The translations under genes were made by a program, and so were the position numbers. 64,000 nt of DNA from assembly GCF_046630445.1 (NCBI RefSeq), contig NC_092341.1, forward strand, positions 8,124,001-8,188,000. The letters are read 5' to 3'. The DNA is from Rutidosis leptorrhynchoides (lineage: Eukaryota; Streptophyta; Magnoliopsida; Asterales; Asteraceae). Under the pieces are notes generated by a model. That model was not told the DNA's origin. It saw only the letters and a program-made list of their open reading frames with translations, and ran no database searches. Within the stretch, counting starts at the first letter, position 1. Each line of letters opens with the position of its first letter. Below are positions 10,615 to 24,058 of this stretch, in pieces.

Positions 10615-12977
10615 ACTGAAATGTCCCGTTCTTATTGATTAAAAACGTTCCATATTAATTGATTTCGTTGCGAGGTTTTGACCTCTATATGAGACGTTTT
10701 TCAAAGACTGCATTCATTTTAAAACAAACCATAACCTTTATTTCATCAATAAAGGTTTAAAAATCTTTACGTAGATTATCAAATAATGATAATCTAAAAT
10801 ATCCTGTTTACACACGACCATTACATAATGGTTTACAATACAAATATGTTACAACAAAATAAGTTTCTTGAATGCAGTTTTTACACAATATCATACAAGC
10901 ATGGACTCCAAATCTCGTCCTTATTTAAGTATGCGATAGCGGAAGCTCTTAATAATCACCTGAGAATAAACATGCTTAAAACGTCAACAAAAATGTTGGT
11001 GAGTTATAGGTTTAACCTATATATATCAAATCATAATAATAGACCACAAGATTTCATATTTCAATACACATCCCATACATAGAGATAAAAATCATTCATA
11101 TGGTGAACACCTGGTAACCGACATTAAAAAGATGCATATATAAGAATATCCCCATCATTCCGGGACACCCTTCGGATATGATATAAATTTCGAAGTACTA
11201 AAGCATCCGGTACTTTGGATGGGGTTTGTTAGGCCCAATAGATCTATCTTTAGGATTCGCGTCAATTAGGGTGTCTGTTCCCTAATTCTTAGATTACCAG
11301 ACTTAATAAAAAGGGACATATTCGATTTTGATAATTCAACCATAGAATGTATTTTCACGTACTTGTGTCTATTTTGTAAATCATTTATAAAACCTGCATG
11401 TATTCTCATCCCAAAAATATTAGATTTTAAAAGTGGGACTATAACTCACTTTCACAGATTTTTACTTCATCGGGAAGTAAGACTTGGCCACTGGTTGATT
11501 CACGAACCTATAACAATATATACATATATATCAAAGTATGTTCAAAATATATTTACAACACTTTTAATATATTTTGATGTTTTAAGTTTATTAAGTCAGC
11601 TGTCCTCGTTAGTAACCTACAACTAGTTGTCCACAGTTAGATGTACAGAAATAAATCGATAAATATTATCTTGAATCAATCCACGACCCAGTGTATACGT
11701 ATCTCAGTATTGATCACAACTCAAACTATATATATTTTGGAATCAACCTCAACCCTGTATAGCTAACTCCAACATTCACATATAGAGTGTCTATGGTTGT
11801 TCCGAAATATATATAGATGTGTCGACATGATAGGTCGAAACATTGTATACGTGTCTATGGTATCTCAAGATTACATAATATACAATACAAGTTGATTAAG
11901 TTATGGTTGGAATAGATTTGTTACCAATTTTCACGTAGCTAAAATGAGAAAAATTATCCAATCTTGTTTTACCCATAACTTCTTCATTTTAAATCCGTTT
12001 TGAGTGAATCAAATTGCTATGGTTTCATATTGAACTCTATTTTATGAATTTAAACAAAAAAAGTATAGGTTTATAGTTGGAAAAATAAGTTACAAGTCGT
12101 TTTTGTAAAGGTAGTAATTTCAGTCGAAAGAACGACGTCTAGATGACCATTTTAGAAAACATACTTCCACTTTGAGTTTAACCATAATTTTTGGATATAG
12201 TTTCATGTTCATAATAAAAATCATTTTCTCAGAATAACAACTTTTAAATCAAAGTTTATCATAGGTTTTAATTAACTAACCCAAAACAGCCCGCGGTGTT
12301 ACTACGACGGCGTAAATCCGATTTTACGGTGTTTTTCGTGTTTCCAGGTTTTAAATCATTAAGTTAGCATATCATATATATATAGAACATGTGTTTAGTT
12401 GATTTTAAAAGTCAAGTTAGAAGGGTTAACTTTTGTTTGCGAACAAGTTTAGAATTAACAAAACTATGTTCTAGTGATTACAAGTTTAAACCTTCGAATA
12501 AGATAGCTTTATATGTATGAATCTAATGATGTTATGAACATCATTACTACCTTAAGTTCCTTGGATAAACCTACTGGAAAAGAGAAAAATGGATCTAGCT
12601 TCAACGGATCCTTGGATGGCTCGAAGTTCTTGAAGCAGAATCATGACACGAAAACAAGTTCAAGTAAGATCATCACTTGAAATAAGATTGTTATAGTTAT
12701 AGAAATTGAACCAAAGTTTGAATATGATTATTACCTTGTATTAGAATGATAACCTACTGTAATAAACAAAGATTTCTTGAGGTTGGATGATCACCTTACA
12801 AGATTGGAAGTGAGCTAGCAAACTTGAAAGTATTCTTGATTTTATGTAACTAGAACTTGTAGAATATATGAAGAACACTTAGAACTTGAAGATAGAACTT
12901 GAGAGAGATCAATTAGATGAAGAAAATTGAAGAATGAAAGTGTTTGTAGGTGTTTTTGGTCGTTGGTGTATGGATTA

Positions 12978-12988
12978 GATATAAAGGA
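12978..12988 (-). promoter_or_regulatory. Putative TATA box of the element I LTR
   Basis: The minus strand has TCCTTTATATC about 0.9 kb from the LTR's 5' end, followed by a leader of low complexity. Comparable TATA-like motifs lie at matching places in other LTRs (ttataaagga at 50871 and 57541 in element III, gctataaaaa near 17049 in LTR A). No transcript data are available, so the start site is a guess. Confidence 0.4.
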
Positions 12989-13646
12989 TATGTAATTTTG
13001 TTTTCATGTAAATAAGTCATGAATGATTACTCATATTTTTGTAATTTTATGAGATATTTCATGCTAGTTGCCAAATGATGGTTCCCACATGTGTTAGGTG
13101 ACTCACATGGGCTACTAAGAGCTGATCATTGGAGTGTATATACCAATAGTACATACATCTAAAAGCTGTGTATTGTACGAGTACGAATACGGGTGCATAC
13201 GAGTAGAATTGTTGATGAAACTGAACGAGGATGTAATTGTAAGCATTTTTGTTAAGTAGAAGTATTTTGATAAGTGTATTGAAGTCTTTCAAAAGTGTAT
13301 AAATACATATTAAAACACTACATGTATATACATTTTAACTGAGTCGTTAAGTCATCGTTAGTCGTTACATGTAAGTGTTGTTTTGAAACCTTTAGGTTAA
13401 CGATCTTGTTAAATGTTGTTAACCCAATGTTTATAATATCAAATGAGATTTTAAATTATTATATTATCATGATATTATCATGTATGAATATCTCTTAATA
13501 TGATATATATACATTAAATGTCTTTACAACGATAATCGTTACATATATGTCTCGTTTACAAATCATTAAGTTAGTAGTCTTGTTTTTACATATGTAGTTC
13601 ATTGTTAATATACTTAATGATATGTTTACTTATCATAGTATCATGT

Positions 13647-13650
<4 letters not shown>

Positions 13651-13701
<51 letters not shown>
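13651..13701. repeat. (TA)n microsatellite in the 5' LTR of element I
   Basis: An uninterrupted TA tract of about 50 bp. The corresponding tract in the 3' LTR (about 3798-3816) is much shorter and interrupted, showing expansion after insertion. Confidence 0.9.
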
Positions 13702-13704
<3 letters not shown>

Positions 13705-14808
13705 ATCATATAGTTTTTACAAGTTTTAACGTTCGTGAATCACCGGTCAACTTGGGTGGTCAATTGTCTATATGAAACATATTTCAATTAATCAAGTCTT
13801 AACAAGTTTGATTGCTTAACATGTTGAAAACATTTAATCATGTAAATATCAATCTCAATTAATATATATAAACATGGAAAAGTTCGGGTCACTACATTAT
13901 ATACATAAAAACAAGACTACTAACTTAAGGATTCCGAAACGAGACATATATGTAACGATTATCGTTGTAACGACATTTAAATATATATATATATATCATA
14001 TTAAGATATATTAATATATCATAATATCATGATAAGATAATAATTTAACATCTCATTAGATATAATAAACAATGGGTTAACAACATTAAATGAGATTGTT
14101 AACTTAAAGGTTTCAAAACAACACTTACATGTAATGACTAACGATGACTTAACGACTCAGTTAAAATGTATATACATGTAGTGTATTTAGATGTATTAAT
14201 ATACTTTTGGAAGACTTCAAGACATATATCAAAACACTAATACTTAACGAAAATGGGTACAGTTACATTCTCATTCTTTTTTCATCAAGAATTCTAGTCG
14301 TATTCATACCCGTATTATACACAGATTCTAGACGTACTTACTGTGGGTATATACCAATAGGAACTAGCATGAGATTCCACTCTTGATTATGTCATGTATG
14401 ACTAATCAATTTTAGCTTCTACCATGAACTAGTCAACTAACTAGAACACCTTTTAACCCCACTCACCACTCACCACTTACCACTCATCATTCACTCCATT
14501 TCACTTCCAATTCTCTTTCTAATTCTCTCTCAACACACACACACACACACACACTTATGAAAGATTTTTTCCAGTAGCTAATCATCATCTTCATCAAAAA
14601 TTACTTCAAGAATCAAGCTATAATTATCTTAGGAAGAACACTTCAAAAATCCTTTCAAGTTTACTAGTTTACATCCAAGCTTTCTAATCCATTCCAAGTA
14701 ATCATCTAAGATCAAGAAACCTTTGTTATTTACAGTAGGTTATCTTTCTTATTCAAGGTAATAATCATATTCAAACTTTGAATTGATTCAATTTCTATAA
14801 CTATAAAC

Positions 14809-17745
14809 TGTCATAACCCGTCCTTAACCATAAGAACGTGTTAGATAACGTATGATTTCATTGCGAGGTATTGACCTCTATATGCGACATTTTTAAAAGA
14901 AAAACTGCATATATTATACATTATAAACCATGATCCTTATTTTTGATACAAGCTTTGGACAAAATAAAGATGATTATCGTTTAGCGATAATCTTCGACTT
15001 ACAAACTTTACAAATGATAATAACAACCCGATTTCTAGCATATTTTACAACACAAGTTCTTGGATATGCAGTCTTATTTTTGACACAAATATGCGTACGC
15101 AAGATCCTGCTTAGATTCAACATGATGCAGCGGAAGCTTTTAGAAATCACCTGAGAATAGACATGTTTTAAAAAGGTCAACATAAAGTTGGTGAGATATA
15201 GGTTTAATGCCGGCAGCAATATATATATATATAGACCACAAGATTTCGTATATAAACAGTTTAATAAAAATATTCTAAGTGGTTGAGCACTTGGTAACCA
15301 TACTTAACAATTAATCACGTCGCATATTCCCTTTAATATGAAATCTTACTACACTGTACCAAGTGTAGTCACGAAACGAAGTACTGTGCAACCGTTGAAT
15401 ACTGGTCGTCCAGTCCGGTTGGGGTTGTCAGGCCCGATAGATCTATCAACAGGATTCGCGTTTACAATACCGCTGTAAATATTAGTTACCAAGCTACAGG
15501 GAAGTATGCCAGTGGTACAACTCAACGTAGAATATATTTTTCAGTTACTTGTGTCCATATCGTAAAACATAAAATACATGTATTCTCATCCCGAAATATT
15601 TAGATTTTAAAAGTGGGACTATATACTCACTGTTGTCTTGAAGATATATATAATTTGACTTGGTCTCCGGTTGATATCACGAACCTATCCATATATAATA
15701 TATCAATACCTTTTCTTTTTAAACAAACGTCACATATATATACTTGTTATACTTTTAATACTTTGAATAATTCCTTAGTCCGTAGTTAGCAGTTCGTTGT
15801 TAGTAATTCAATTTTAATGGTTCATTTTTAGATGTTTAATATACCCGTAATGAAATAAATAAAACCCCCTAACGAAATAAATAAAACCCCATCGTATATG
15901 TATTGGTCGAGATTAATCTTGACCCACGGTACCGGTGTTGTCAAATGACGTCTTGCGTACATAAAGTACCGGTGTTGTCAAATGACGTGTTGCGTACAAA
16001 CATGGGATCTTATGATTAATCTTCTCGTGTTGTTTGTGGGTGATCCTGAACCATATAAAATTGAATTATAAGTACATATATATAAAATATCATGTTATCT
16101 TAGAAATATGTGATTTTATTTAATTTTTCCCAATTAATCCCGAAGTTAAACAAGTCTAGGATAACCAATTTTGTTTCGGTCATAGTTTCTTCGTTACAAA
16201 TCCGTTTTCGTTGATTCAACTTGCCATCTCCTTGGATCGAGTCCCTCTTTAAGACTATGAACTGAAAATACCTTGGTTTATATTCAAAATCACACGGCAT
16301 AGGTGAAACTTTAGTGAAACTTATGAAGTTAAACATTTTCCTTTATGTAAACAACCTTAAATGATTATTTTTCTAAAAATACTTATACTTTGAATTAAAT
16401 CATGAAATTTTTATGTGTTATCATATTCATAGTAAAAATCATTTTTCCAGAACATAAACCTTCAATTCAAAGTTTAAGATGGTTTTTAATTATCCAACCC
16501 AAAACAGTCCCCGGTTGCACTCCGACGTCGTAAAAACAGTTTTTAAGGTATTCTTTGAAAAACCAAGTTTTACCTTGTTAAGTTAGCATATATTTAAGTT
16601 ATATTACAGGTCTTGAAGTATTTTAAAAGTTAAGTTAGAAGGATCTATTTAGTTTGCAAACAAGTTTGAAAACTTTCAAACTATGTTCTTGTTGTTAAAT
16701 TTTTATACCACAAAATAAGATAGCTATATATATATGAATCGAATAAGGTTATGAACATAGATTCTACCTCAAGTTCCTTAGACAAGGTTGCTGTAAAAGA
16801 GAAGTAAAAAGCTAGAATCAAAAGGGTGATGGAAGTGGATGAAAGATTGGAAGTAAGTTTGTGTTCTTGGAAAGGATTCTTGAAGTGTTGTTGTAAGAGT
16901 TTTCTTATGGTGATTAAGTAGTGTTTTTGAAGCTAGATCTTCTTGGAACTTTGCTGAATTGTTATGGAGTTCTTAGAGCTTTCAAGTAAGAGAGTTAGAG
17001 AGTAATTTTGAAGTGAAAATGGTGATCAAAAGTTTGATATGGGGAGGGCTATAAAAACGTGACCAAGGGGGAGACAAAACAAAATTCCAAGTTGTAATTT
17101 TATGCAATTAGTCAAGCTATCCTCCAAATTCTAATTACCTAGCTCTAAGGGCAGTAACAAGGGTTGGTTAGGTGGTGATTTGATGTGTATATACCAATAG
17201 TAAATACGTATAGAAGCTAGGTATGATACGAGTACAAATACTCTAGGTATACGTATAGAAATTTTGTGAAAAATGGAATGAGGATTCAAATATATCTATC
17301 TTTTGTGAATACACTTATATGGTTTTATGTATTTAAGTTCTTAAAAGTGATTAAATACATTACTTATACGATATATGTATAAACATTATAAGTCATAAGT
17401 ATTTATGTCAAATAACGTTACGTATGGTTATCGTTTTGAAAACTTAAGTTAGTAGTTTCAAAATATACTTATAACTTGTTGTTATTAATACAAAATGAGA
17501 TATTAAAACATTCTTAGATCATGTTAAATATGTATATATACATATATATACACAAACGTATAATTATCATATATTGTATAGTTCGTGATATCATCGGTCA
17601 AACTAGACGGTCAAACGTTGTGTAAAACTCTTTTCGGAAACATAAGTCTCAACAATTTGGATTGCTTATCATGTTGGTAAGGTTTAATTTATGTAAATAT
17701 TAATCTTATAAGTATAGAATGATCGAAAAAGTGCGGGTCGTTACA
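14809..17745 (-). mobile_element. Solo LTR A (element III family), target duplication taaac
   Basis: A 2.94-kb LTR bounded by tgtcataaccc at 14809 and gggtcgttaca at 17745 and flanked by the exact 5-bp duplication taaac (14804-14808 and 17746-17750). Most of it from about 15160 on matches the element III LTRs closely. No internal region is present, so it is a solo LTR, the usual product of LTR-LTR recombination. It splits LTR X. Confidence 0.9.
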
Positions 17746-19000
17746 TAAACTATCTTAATTCGAGTAAAAATCTTACTTGAACTTGTTTTTGTGTCATGAT
17801 CCTACTTTAAGAACTTTCAAGCCATCCAAGATCCTTTGAAGCTAGATCATTTCTTGTCACTTTCAGTAGGTTTACCTACTAAACTTAAGGTAGTAATGAT
17901 GTTCATAACATCATTCGATTCATACATATAAAACTATCTTATTCGAAGATTTAAACTTGTAATCACTAGAACATAGTTTAGTTAATTCTAAACTTGTTCG
18001 TAAATAAAGTTAATCCTTCTAACTTGACTTTTAAAATCAACTAAACACATGTTCTATATCTATATGATATGCTAACTTAATGATTTAAAACCTGGAAACA
18101 CGAAAAACACCGTAAAATCGGACATAAGCCGTCGTAGTAACACCGCGGGCTGTTTTGGGTTTGATAATTTGTGACGATCGCTCCAAATCCATATGGACGA
18201 ACACGTCATTCATTGATTTCATTGCGAGGTATTTGACCTCTATGTGATACATTTTGTAACATTGTATTCGTTTGAAAAGGTATTTCATAAATGAATATAT
18301 AAATTCCAGGTTTTTAACATCTGATGATTCCTACGTATAGACAATCACCATTTAAATGGTTTACAATAATACATCTGTTGACAATACAGTCAAAATAAGA
18401 TACATGGTAATGGTTTGGTGAATGCAAGTTTCTTGTATATAGCATGTATGACTCCAAGCACATATCTTGTATCACGTATAAGCAAACAGCGGAAGACTTC
18501 TAGAAACCTGAGAATAAACATGCTTCAAGTGTCAACACAAAGGTTGGTGAGTTCATAGTTTTAATATTACACATAATCCGTATATCAATGTGGATTACAA
18601 AAGTTCAGTTGTTTTATTCAAAACGTTTATCAATAGGTTTTACATAAAAGGTGGATCACAAGATTTCAGTTGTTTCATCCGAAACGTTTATCAATCGGTT
18701 CTACAAAATTGAGCACCCTGGTAACTAAACTTTAACGTTTATATAATTTGTACCCTTTGTATAATCATCTTAATAATACACGCAAACCAACGTGTACGCT
18801 TCTCAAATAGCATACGTCCGTTAAAAGGCTAGCGCTCTAGCTCGGACGGGGATATCAAGCCCTATGGATCCATATACTACTACTCGCGCCCACCAGTTCT
18901 TATAACTGGCAGTTACTAGTTACCAAAGCTAAGGAATTTTCGGTTCAAACTCAGTGTAGAATTTAGTATGTACTTGTATCCATTGCGTTTAAAATAAATT

Positions 19001-19257
19001 GCATGTATTCTCAGCCCAAAAATATAGATTGCAAAAGCAATTAAAAAGGGAGCAAATGAAACTCACGCATATAAATGTTGTAAAACAATTAATAAAGCAT
19101 TTGCATGTATTCTCAGCCCAAAAATGTAAAGAGTAAAAGGGAGCAAATGAAACTCACACATATAAATATTGTATATCGGTTAATAAAGCATTTGCATGTA
19201 TTCTCAGCCCAAAAATGTAGAGAGTAAAAGGGATCTTATGAAACTCACTGTTTTATA
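19001..19257. repeat. Threefold tandem repeat inside solo LTR B
   Basis: Three imperfect units begin gcatgtattctcagcccaaa at 19001, 19103 and 19194 (periods about 102 and 91 bp) and each ends near atgaaactcac. Other LTRs in the window have this module only once (for example 38404 and 46493). Confidence 0.85.
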
Positions 19258-19515
19258 TTGATATACAATATTGCAGGAAAGCACGTAGACGCATCGGAGA
19301 TGATAAACACGAGGTTTGATTCACAAAAATACCCCCGAACATTACCCATAACCTCCTTGGTAATAATCCATATTTTCCTTAGCTCTAGCTCGCTCGGAAA
19401 CTCGTTTTGAAAATTACTTGGACAGCACTTCGTCTTAATATTTTATGTACATTATTATTTTTGTATTGCAAAAATAATAACATTAATAATAAAAATAATA
19501 AGATTAATAATAATC

Positions 19516-19646
<131 letters not shown>

Positions 19647-19727
19647 AATAAAATAAATACGGAGTAATATATGTTAAAATAGAAGCAGAATGATCGAGTT
19701 TTTATAGGTGTGGCCTGTCCCCAGACC

Positions 19728-19775
19728 CCATGCGATCGCATGGTTCTGAAGGCCATTGGCCATGCGATCGCATGG
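19728..19775. repeat. Two identical 16-bp perfect palindromes
   Basis: The sequence ccatgcgatcgcatgg occurs at 19728-19743 and 19760-19775, so starts are exactly 32 bp apart. Each copy is its own reverse complement. They stand out from the AT-rich surroundings of LTR B. Confidence 0.9.
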
Positions 19776-20152
19776 CCCATTTTTCCAGCTCACATAATTT
19801 TGTCCTAATGCTTGTCGACATAATTAAATAATATATATAATATATAATTTAAATTAATTAATTATATATTATATTTTATTCCCGTGCATAGTTGATTTGT
19901 AATTTTTGTTCCGATAAGTCGTACGTCATCACTTGACTTATGTCCCGGTTCCGGTTTTTCGAATGTCCTTTCGTACCTTTAGGAAACTTGCATTTTACGT
20001 TTCGTGTCACGTACCTTTGTCAAAATATAGCCTTAAGTTATCCATAAATTATACCACTCAAAGTATATCTTAAACTTTAGAGTGTTTTGGTCATTTACTT
20101 CTATAAATCATCGTCTTACTATTTGTTAAAATACATTTTTAAAATAGTGTTT

Positions 20153-20285
20153 TAATGTAGCAAAGTAAATTTTACTGTAGAAATTCACTGTAGCAAAGTA
20201 AATTTTACTGTAGCAAATAGTGATTTTCGAAAACACTGTAGCATTTTGGGTACTGTAGCAATTTGAAAATACTGTAGCAAATTAG
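20153..20285. repeat. Cluster of ctgtagcaa-type repeats
   Basis: Six to seven occurrences of (ac)tgtagca(a) within about 130 bp of solo LTR B, two of them within a longer repeated phrase agcaaagtaaattttactgt. Spacing is irregular (about 10-35 bp). Confidence 0.85.
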
Positions 20286-22336
20286 TTTTTTTTACTTGTT
20301 CATCTTAAACGTTTTAGTTAACTTATCTAAATATCAATCGAATCAATAATCGAATGTTACTATCGTTTACTAAATAACTTGAAATCATATATATTCAAAT
20401 AGATATATAAACCAATAAGTTTAATGTACGGTAACATGCAATTAAAACTTTGTTACGTTTTCAAGTTATAGTATATATATGTATCTATTTACATATAATG
20501 GTTCGCGAATCGTTGAGAACAACTGAATGGTATTTGAATAGCTTAAAATTTTTGAGATTCAGTTTTACAGACTTTACTTATCGTGTCGAAATCATTAATC
20601 ATTTAAGATTAAGTTTAAATTTAGTCGAAATTTCCGGGTCATCACATAATTAAAAACTATGATAAACTTTGATTTAAAATTTGTTCTTCTGGGAAAATGA
20701 TTTTTCTTATGAACATGAAACTATATCCAAAAATCATGGTTAAACTCAAAGTGGAAGTATGTTTTTCAAAATGGTCATCAAGACGTCGTTCTTTCGACTG
20801 AAATGACTACCTCTTACAAAAACGATTTGTAACTTATATTTCCGACTATAAACCTATACTTTTTCTGTATAGATTCATAAAATAGAGTTCAATATGAAAC
20901 CATAGCAATTTGATTCACTCAAAACGGATTTAAAACGAAGAAGTTATGGGTAAAACAAGATTGGGTATTTTTTGATTGTTGTAGCTACGGGAAATATTGT
21001 AACAATTCTATACAAATCATAACTTAACAAACTTATATTGTATTATTCATGTATTCTAATATATATTATGTAATCTTGGGATACCATAGACACGTATACA
21101 ATGTTTTGACATATCATATCGACCCATCTATATAATATATTTTGGAACAACCATAGACACTCTATATGCAGTAATGTTGGAGTTAGCTATACAGGGTTGA
21201 TGTTGATTCCAAAATAATATATATAGTTTGAGTTGTGATATAACCTGAGGCTTGTATACACTGGGTCGTGGATTGATCCAAGATAATTTATATTTATTTC
21301 TGTACATCTAACTATGGACAACTAGTTGTAGGTTATTAACGAGGACATCTGACTTAATAAGCTTAAAACATTATAACGTATTAAAAAATGTTGTAAATAT
21401 ATTTTGAGCATACTTTGATAAATATGTACATATTTGTATATGTTCATGAATCGACCAGTGGCCAAGTCTTACTTCCCGACGAAGTAAAGATATGTGAAAG
21501 TGAGTTATAGTCCCACTTTTAAAATCTAATATTTTGGGATGAGAATACATGCAGTTTTATAAATGTTTTACGAAATAGACACAAGTAAATGAAACTACAT
21601 TATATGGTTGAATGATCGAAGCCGAATATGCCCCTTTTGCTTGGTAACCTAAGAATTAGTAAACCGATCTACTAATTGACGCGAATCCTAAAGATAGATC
21701 TATTGGGCCTAACGAACCCCATCCAAAGTACCGGATGCTTTAGTACTTCGAATTCGTTTATATCATGTCCGAAGGATTTCCCGGAATGATAGGGGATATT
21801 CTTATATGCATCTTGTTAATGTCGGTTACCAGGTGTTCACCATATGAATGATTTTTATCTCTAAGTATGGGATGTATATTGAAATATGAAATCTTGTGGT
21901 TTATTATTGCGATTTGATAAATATATAGGTTAAACCTATAACTCGCCAACATTTTTGTTGACGTTTTAAGCATGTTTATTCTCAGGTGATTATTAAGAGC
22001 TTCCGTTGTTGCATACTAAAATAAGGACAAGATTTGGAGTCCATGCTTGTATGATATTGTGTAAAAACTGCATTCAAGAAACTTATTTTTGATGTAATAT
22101 ATTCTTATTGTAAACCATTATGTAATGGTCGTGTGTAAACAGTATATTTTAGATTATCATTATTTGATAATCTACGTAATGCTTTTTAAACCTTTATCGA
22201 TAAAATAAAGGTTATGCTTGTTTTAAAAAATGAATGCAGTCTTTGAAAAACGTCTCATATAGAGGTCAAAACCTCACGACGAAATCAATTAATATGGAAC
22301 GTTTATAATCAATATGAACGGGACATTTCAATTGTT

Positions 22337-22459
22337 GAGAGTGTTTAGTCCTGGTTTAGTCCTGCTTTAGTTCTGGGAAGGAAGTGAGATGGAGATGCTG
22401 ATGTGGCGCTGAATGATTGGTTAGTCCTGGAAGAAATTTAGTCTTGGTTGGGAGCACTC
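22337..22459. mobile_element. Harbinger-type MITE
   Basis: A 123-bp element with termini gagagtgttt and gggagcactc (an inverted pair) and tta on the right (22460-22462; the left flank reads ttg). Its body (gtttagtcctg, tttagtcctg, aaggaagt) matches the last 95 bp of the PIF/Harbinger transposon at 29195-31166, so it is probably a non-autonomous relative of that transposon. Confidence 0.7.
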
Positions 22460-22475
22460 TTAGGTATATTAGATA

Positions 22476-23332
22476 TCTATATATAAAAGTGAGTTTTAAA
22501 AAGTTGACATGTTATTAGCACCTTAATTATAGCTAATTGTGACAAGTGAAAAATCCACATGTTCCTTTCACAATTATTTATAAAATTAAACAGCCAAATA
22601 ACCTTTAATAATTTGATTTCCCAATTAATTTATAAAAATTGTTGTAACCCATTCCTAACGACACATACTTTGAATTTTATGCTAACCCATATTTTCCTTC
22701 CCCTATCCACGTTATCATCGTCACCGTTTTCAGACTATACATGATACTTTGAAATTTATGCTAACCCATATTGGAAGTCGTAGAAAAAATATTGAGTTTT
22801 GGTAATCTGAAATCCAATACGCATAGTTGAATCCTCAACTCTTAACAAATACTTTTCTCTGTGGCTTTATTGATGTGCCTCGTGCCTATTTTATATTCCA
22901 TTTTTTTTTATCTCTATATATCCTCTCATTCTTACTCAGGTAATCAATATTACATACTATTCTTAATAATAACATGTTATAAGTGTAATCTAATATGTTG
23001 ATTATTAGTTTTAGAATATGTCATAGTAAATGTAGCATCCGTGGAGTAGATTTTAAAGCCACTGAAGTGCTATTGAGAAACTATAATTAGTTGAAATAGG
23101 CTATATGAACTTCATAGATGTTGACTATGAAAAGATTATTAATAATTCTATTTCGAGAAATCAACCTAAATACTAACGTTTTAAGTTGCGTATTGACTTA
23201 TAACGTGGAGTTTATTTACTTATGCTGTAAAATTTTCATTTAAACAGTTCAGTTTAACCCAGTTTCAAACAATATCTAACTAATTTGAACGATTTTTAAA
23301 CAACCGTGCATTGCACGGGCTCAAAACCTAGT
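22476..23332 (+). mobile_element. Non-autonomous Helitron
   Basis: It begins TC (tctatatataaaagtgag at 22476). It ends with a short hairpin, ccgtgc-att-gcacgg (23304-23318), followed 10 bases later by CTAGT (23328-23332), fitting the Helitron 3' rule of a hairpin then CTRRT. There are no terminal inverted repeats or target duplication, as expected. No helicase or replication-initiator reading frame is present, so it would depend on a partner. The right flanking base is A where T is usual, which lowers certainty a little. Confidence 0.65.
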
Positions 23333-23506
23333 ATAGTAATAGATAATAAAGAACGTATCACAGTCGTCCAAGTTATTATACAGCATAGTAGCATACACGA
23401 CAGCTAAAACTCCCCAATTCTGTTTTATCGCAAAAAATAGAAGAAAAAAAATCCCCAATTAAATAAAATCCCCCCTAATTTCCTCCGGCACAAATCACCG
23501 TCAACG

Positions 23507-24058
23507 ATGACGACGTACGGCACGATTCCGACAACATCAATCGGAGGAACTAACGTGGAATACTTATCACGAGCAAAAGCACGAATAAAATCAGGTTTAG
23601 GTACACGTCGTCCATGGAAAGAAATGTTCAATCTCCATTCATTTAGCCTTCCTCGCGGTGTTTACGATGCGTTTTCACGAATTAAAACGAACGTAGGTTA
23701 CTTCCGTATGAACTACGCTATACTTATGCTTATAATAATATTCATGAGTCTGTTATGGCTTCCGATTTCGTTAATTGTATTTGTTGTTATGATGGCGGCA
23801 TGGTTGTTCCTTTACTTTCTGCGTGACGAACCGTTAGTGATTATGAACCGTACGATTGATGATCGTACGGTGCTGATCGTGTTATCGATTTTGACGATTG
23901 TTGTGCTGTTGTTGACTGGTGCCACGTGGAATATAATTTCGTCGGTTTTGATTGGAGCTGCTGTTGTGGTGGTTCATGCTGCGATAAGGAGTACGGATGA
24001 TTTATTGTTAGATGATGGCGGTGAAACAGGCGGTTATATTGCGACTTCTTCGTCTTAG
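23507..24058 (+). CDS. PRA1: PRA1 family protein (PRA1.F-like)
   Basis: A single-exon gene for 183 residues. The PRA1 (prenylated Rab acceptor) domain spans about residues 25-165. The N-terminus has the family signature of a tyrosine/proline start ([11 protein letters not shown]) and [35 protein letters not shown] and LRDEPLVI flank the first hydrophobic hairpin (about 70-105), and a second lies at about 118-160. The acidic end [10 protein letters not shown] is usual for ER-export signals in this family. Family proteins are small Golgi/ER membrane proteins that bind Rab GTPases and assist vesicle traffic. Length is normal. It stands alone between a Helitron and a SINE. Closest by eye to the plant F subgroup; the subgroup is less sure than the family. 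Confidence 0.93.
   Translation: MTTYGTIPTTSIGGTNVEYLSRAKARIKSGLGTRRPWKEMFNLHSFSLPRGVYDAFSRIKTNVGYFRMNYAILMLIIIFMSLLWLPISLIVFVVMMAAWLFLYFLRDEPLVIMNRTIDDRTVLIVLSILTIVVLLLTGATWNIISSVLIGAAVVVVHAAIRSTDDLLLDDGGETGGYIATSSS

Larger units (their letters stand above)
779..13896 (-). mobile_element. Element I: Ty3/gypsy chromovirus (Tekay-like), with extra leader ORFs
   Basis: An LTR retrotransposon read on the minus strand. The order from the right is 5' LTR (10617-13896), primer binding site (10603-10614), two leader ORFs, gag, pol with protease, reverse transcriptase, RNase H, integrase and chromodomain, polypurine tract, and 3' LTR (779-4022). The chromodomain and the integrase C-terminal motif [11 protein letters not shown] place it in the chromoviruses; the 3.2-kb LTRs and gag style fit the Tekay/Del clade. 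It is broken, with about three breaks in the coding part. By hand count the LTRs differ at roughly 33-35 of about 3240 sites (about 1%), which is some 0.4-0.5 million years at 1-1.3e-8 substitutions per site per year (assumed rates). It seems to be inserted in the older LTR X and to host LTR Y. Confidence 0.9.
10617..13896 (-). repeat. 5' LTR of element I
   Basis: It starts tgaaatgtcccg at 10617 and ends gggtcactaca at 13896, so on the minus strand it is bounded by TG and CA. Length is 3280 bp, very long for an LTR but usual in the Tekay clade. It carries an (AT)n tract of about 50 bp at 13651-13701. It abuts sequence of LTR X on the right. Confidence 0.92.

Noticed and set aside
23425-23631. 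Minus-strand frame over the PRA1 start
   Set aside because: Shadow of the PRA1 gene in another frame with no family features.
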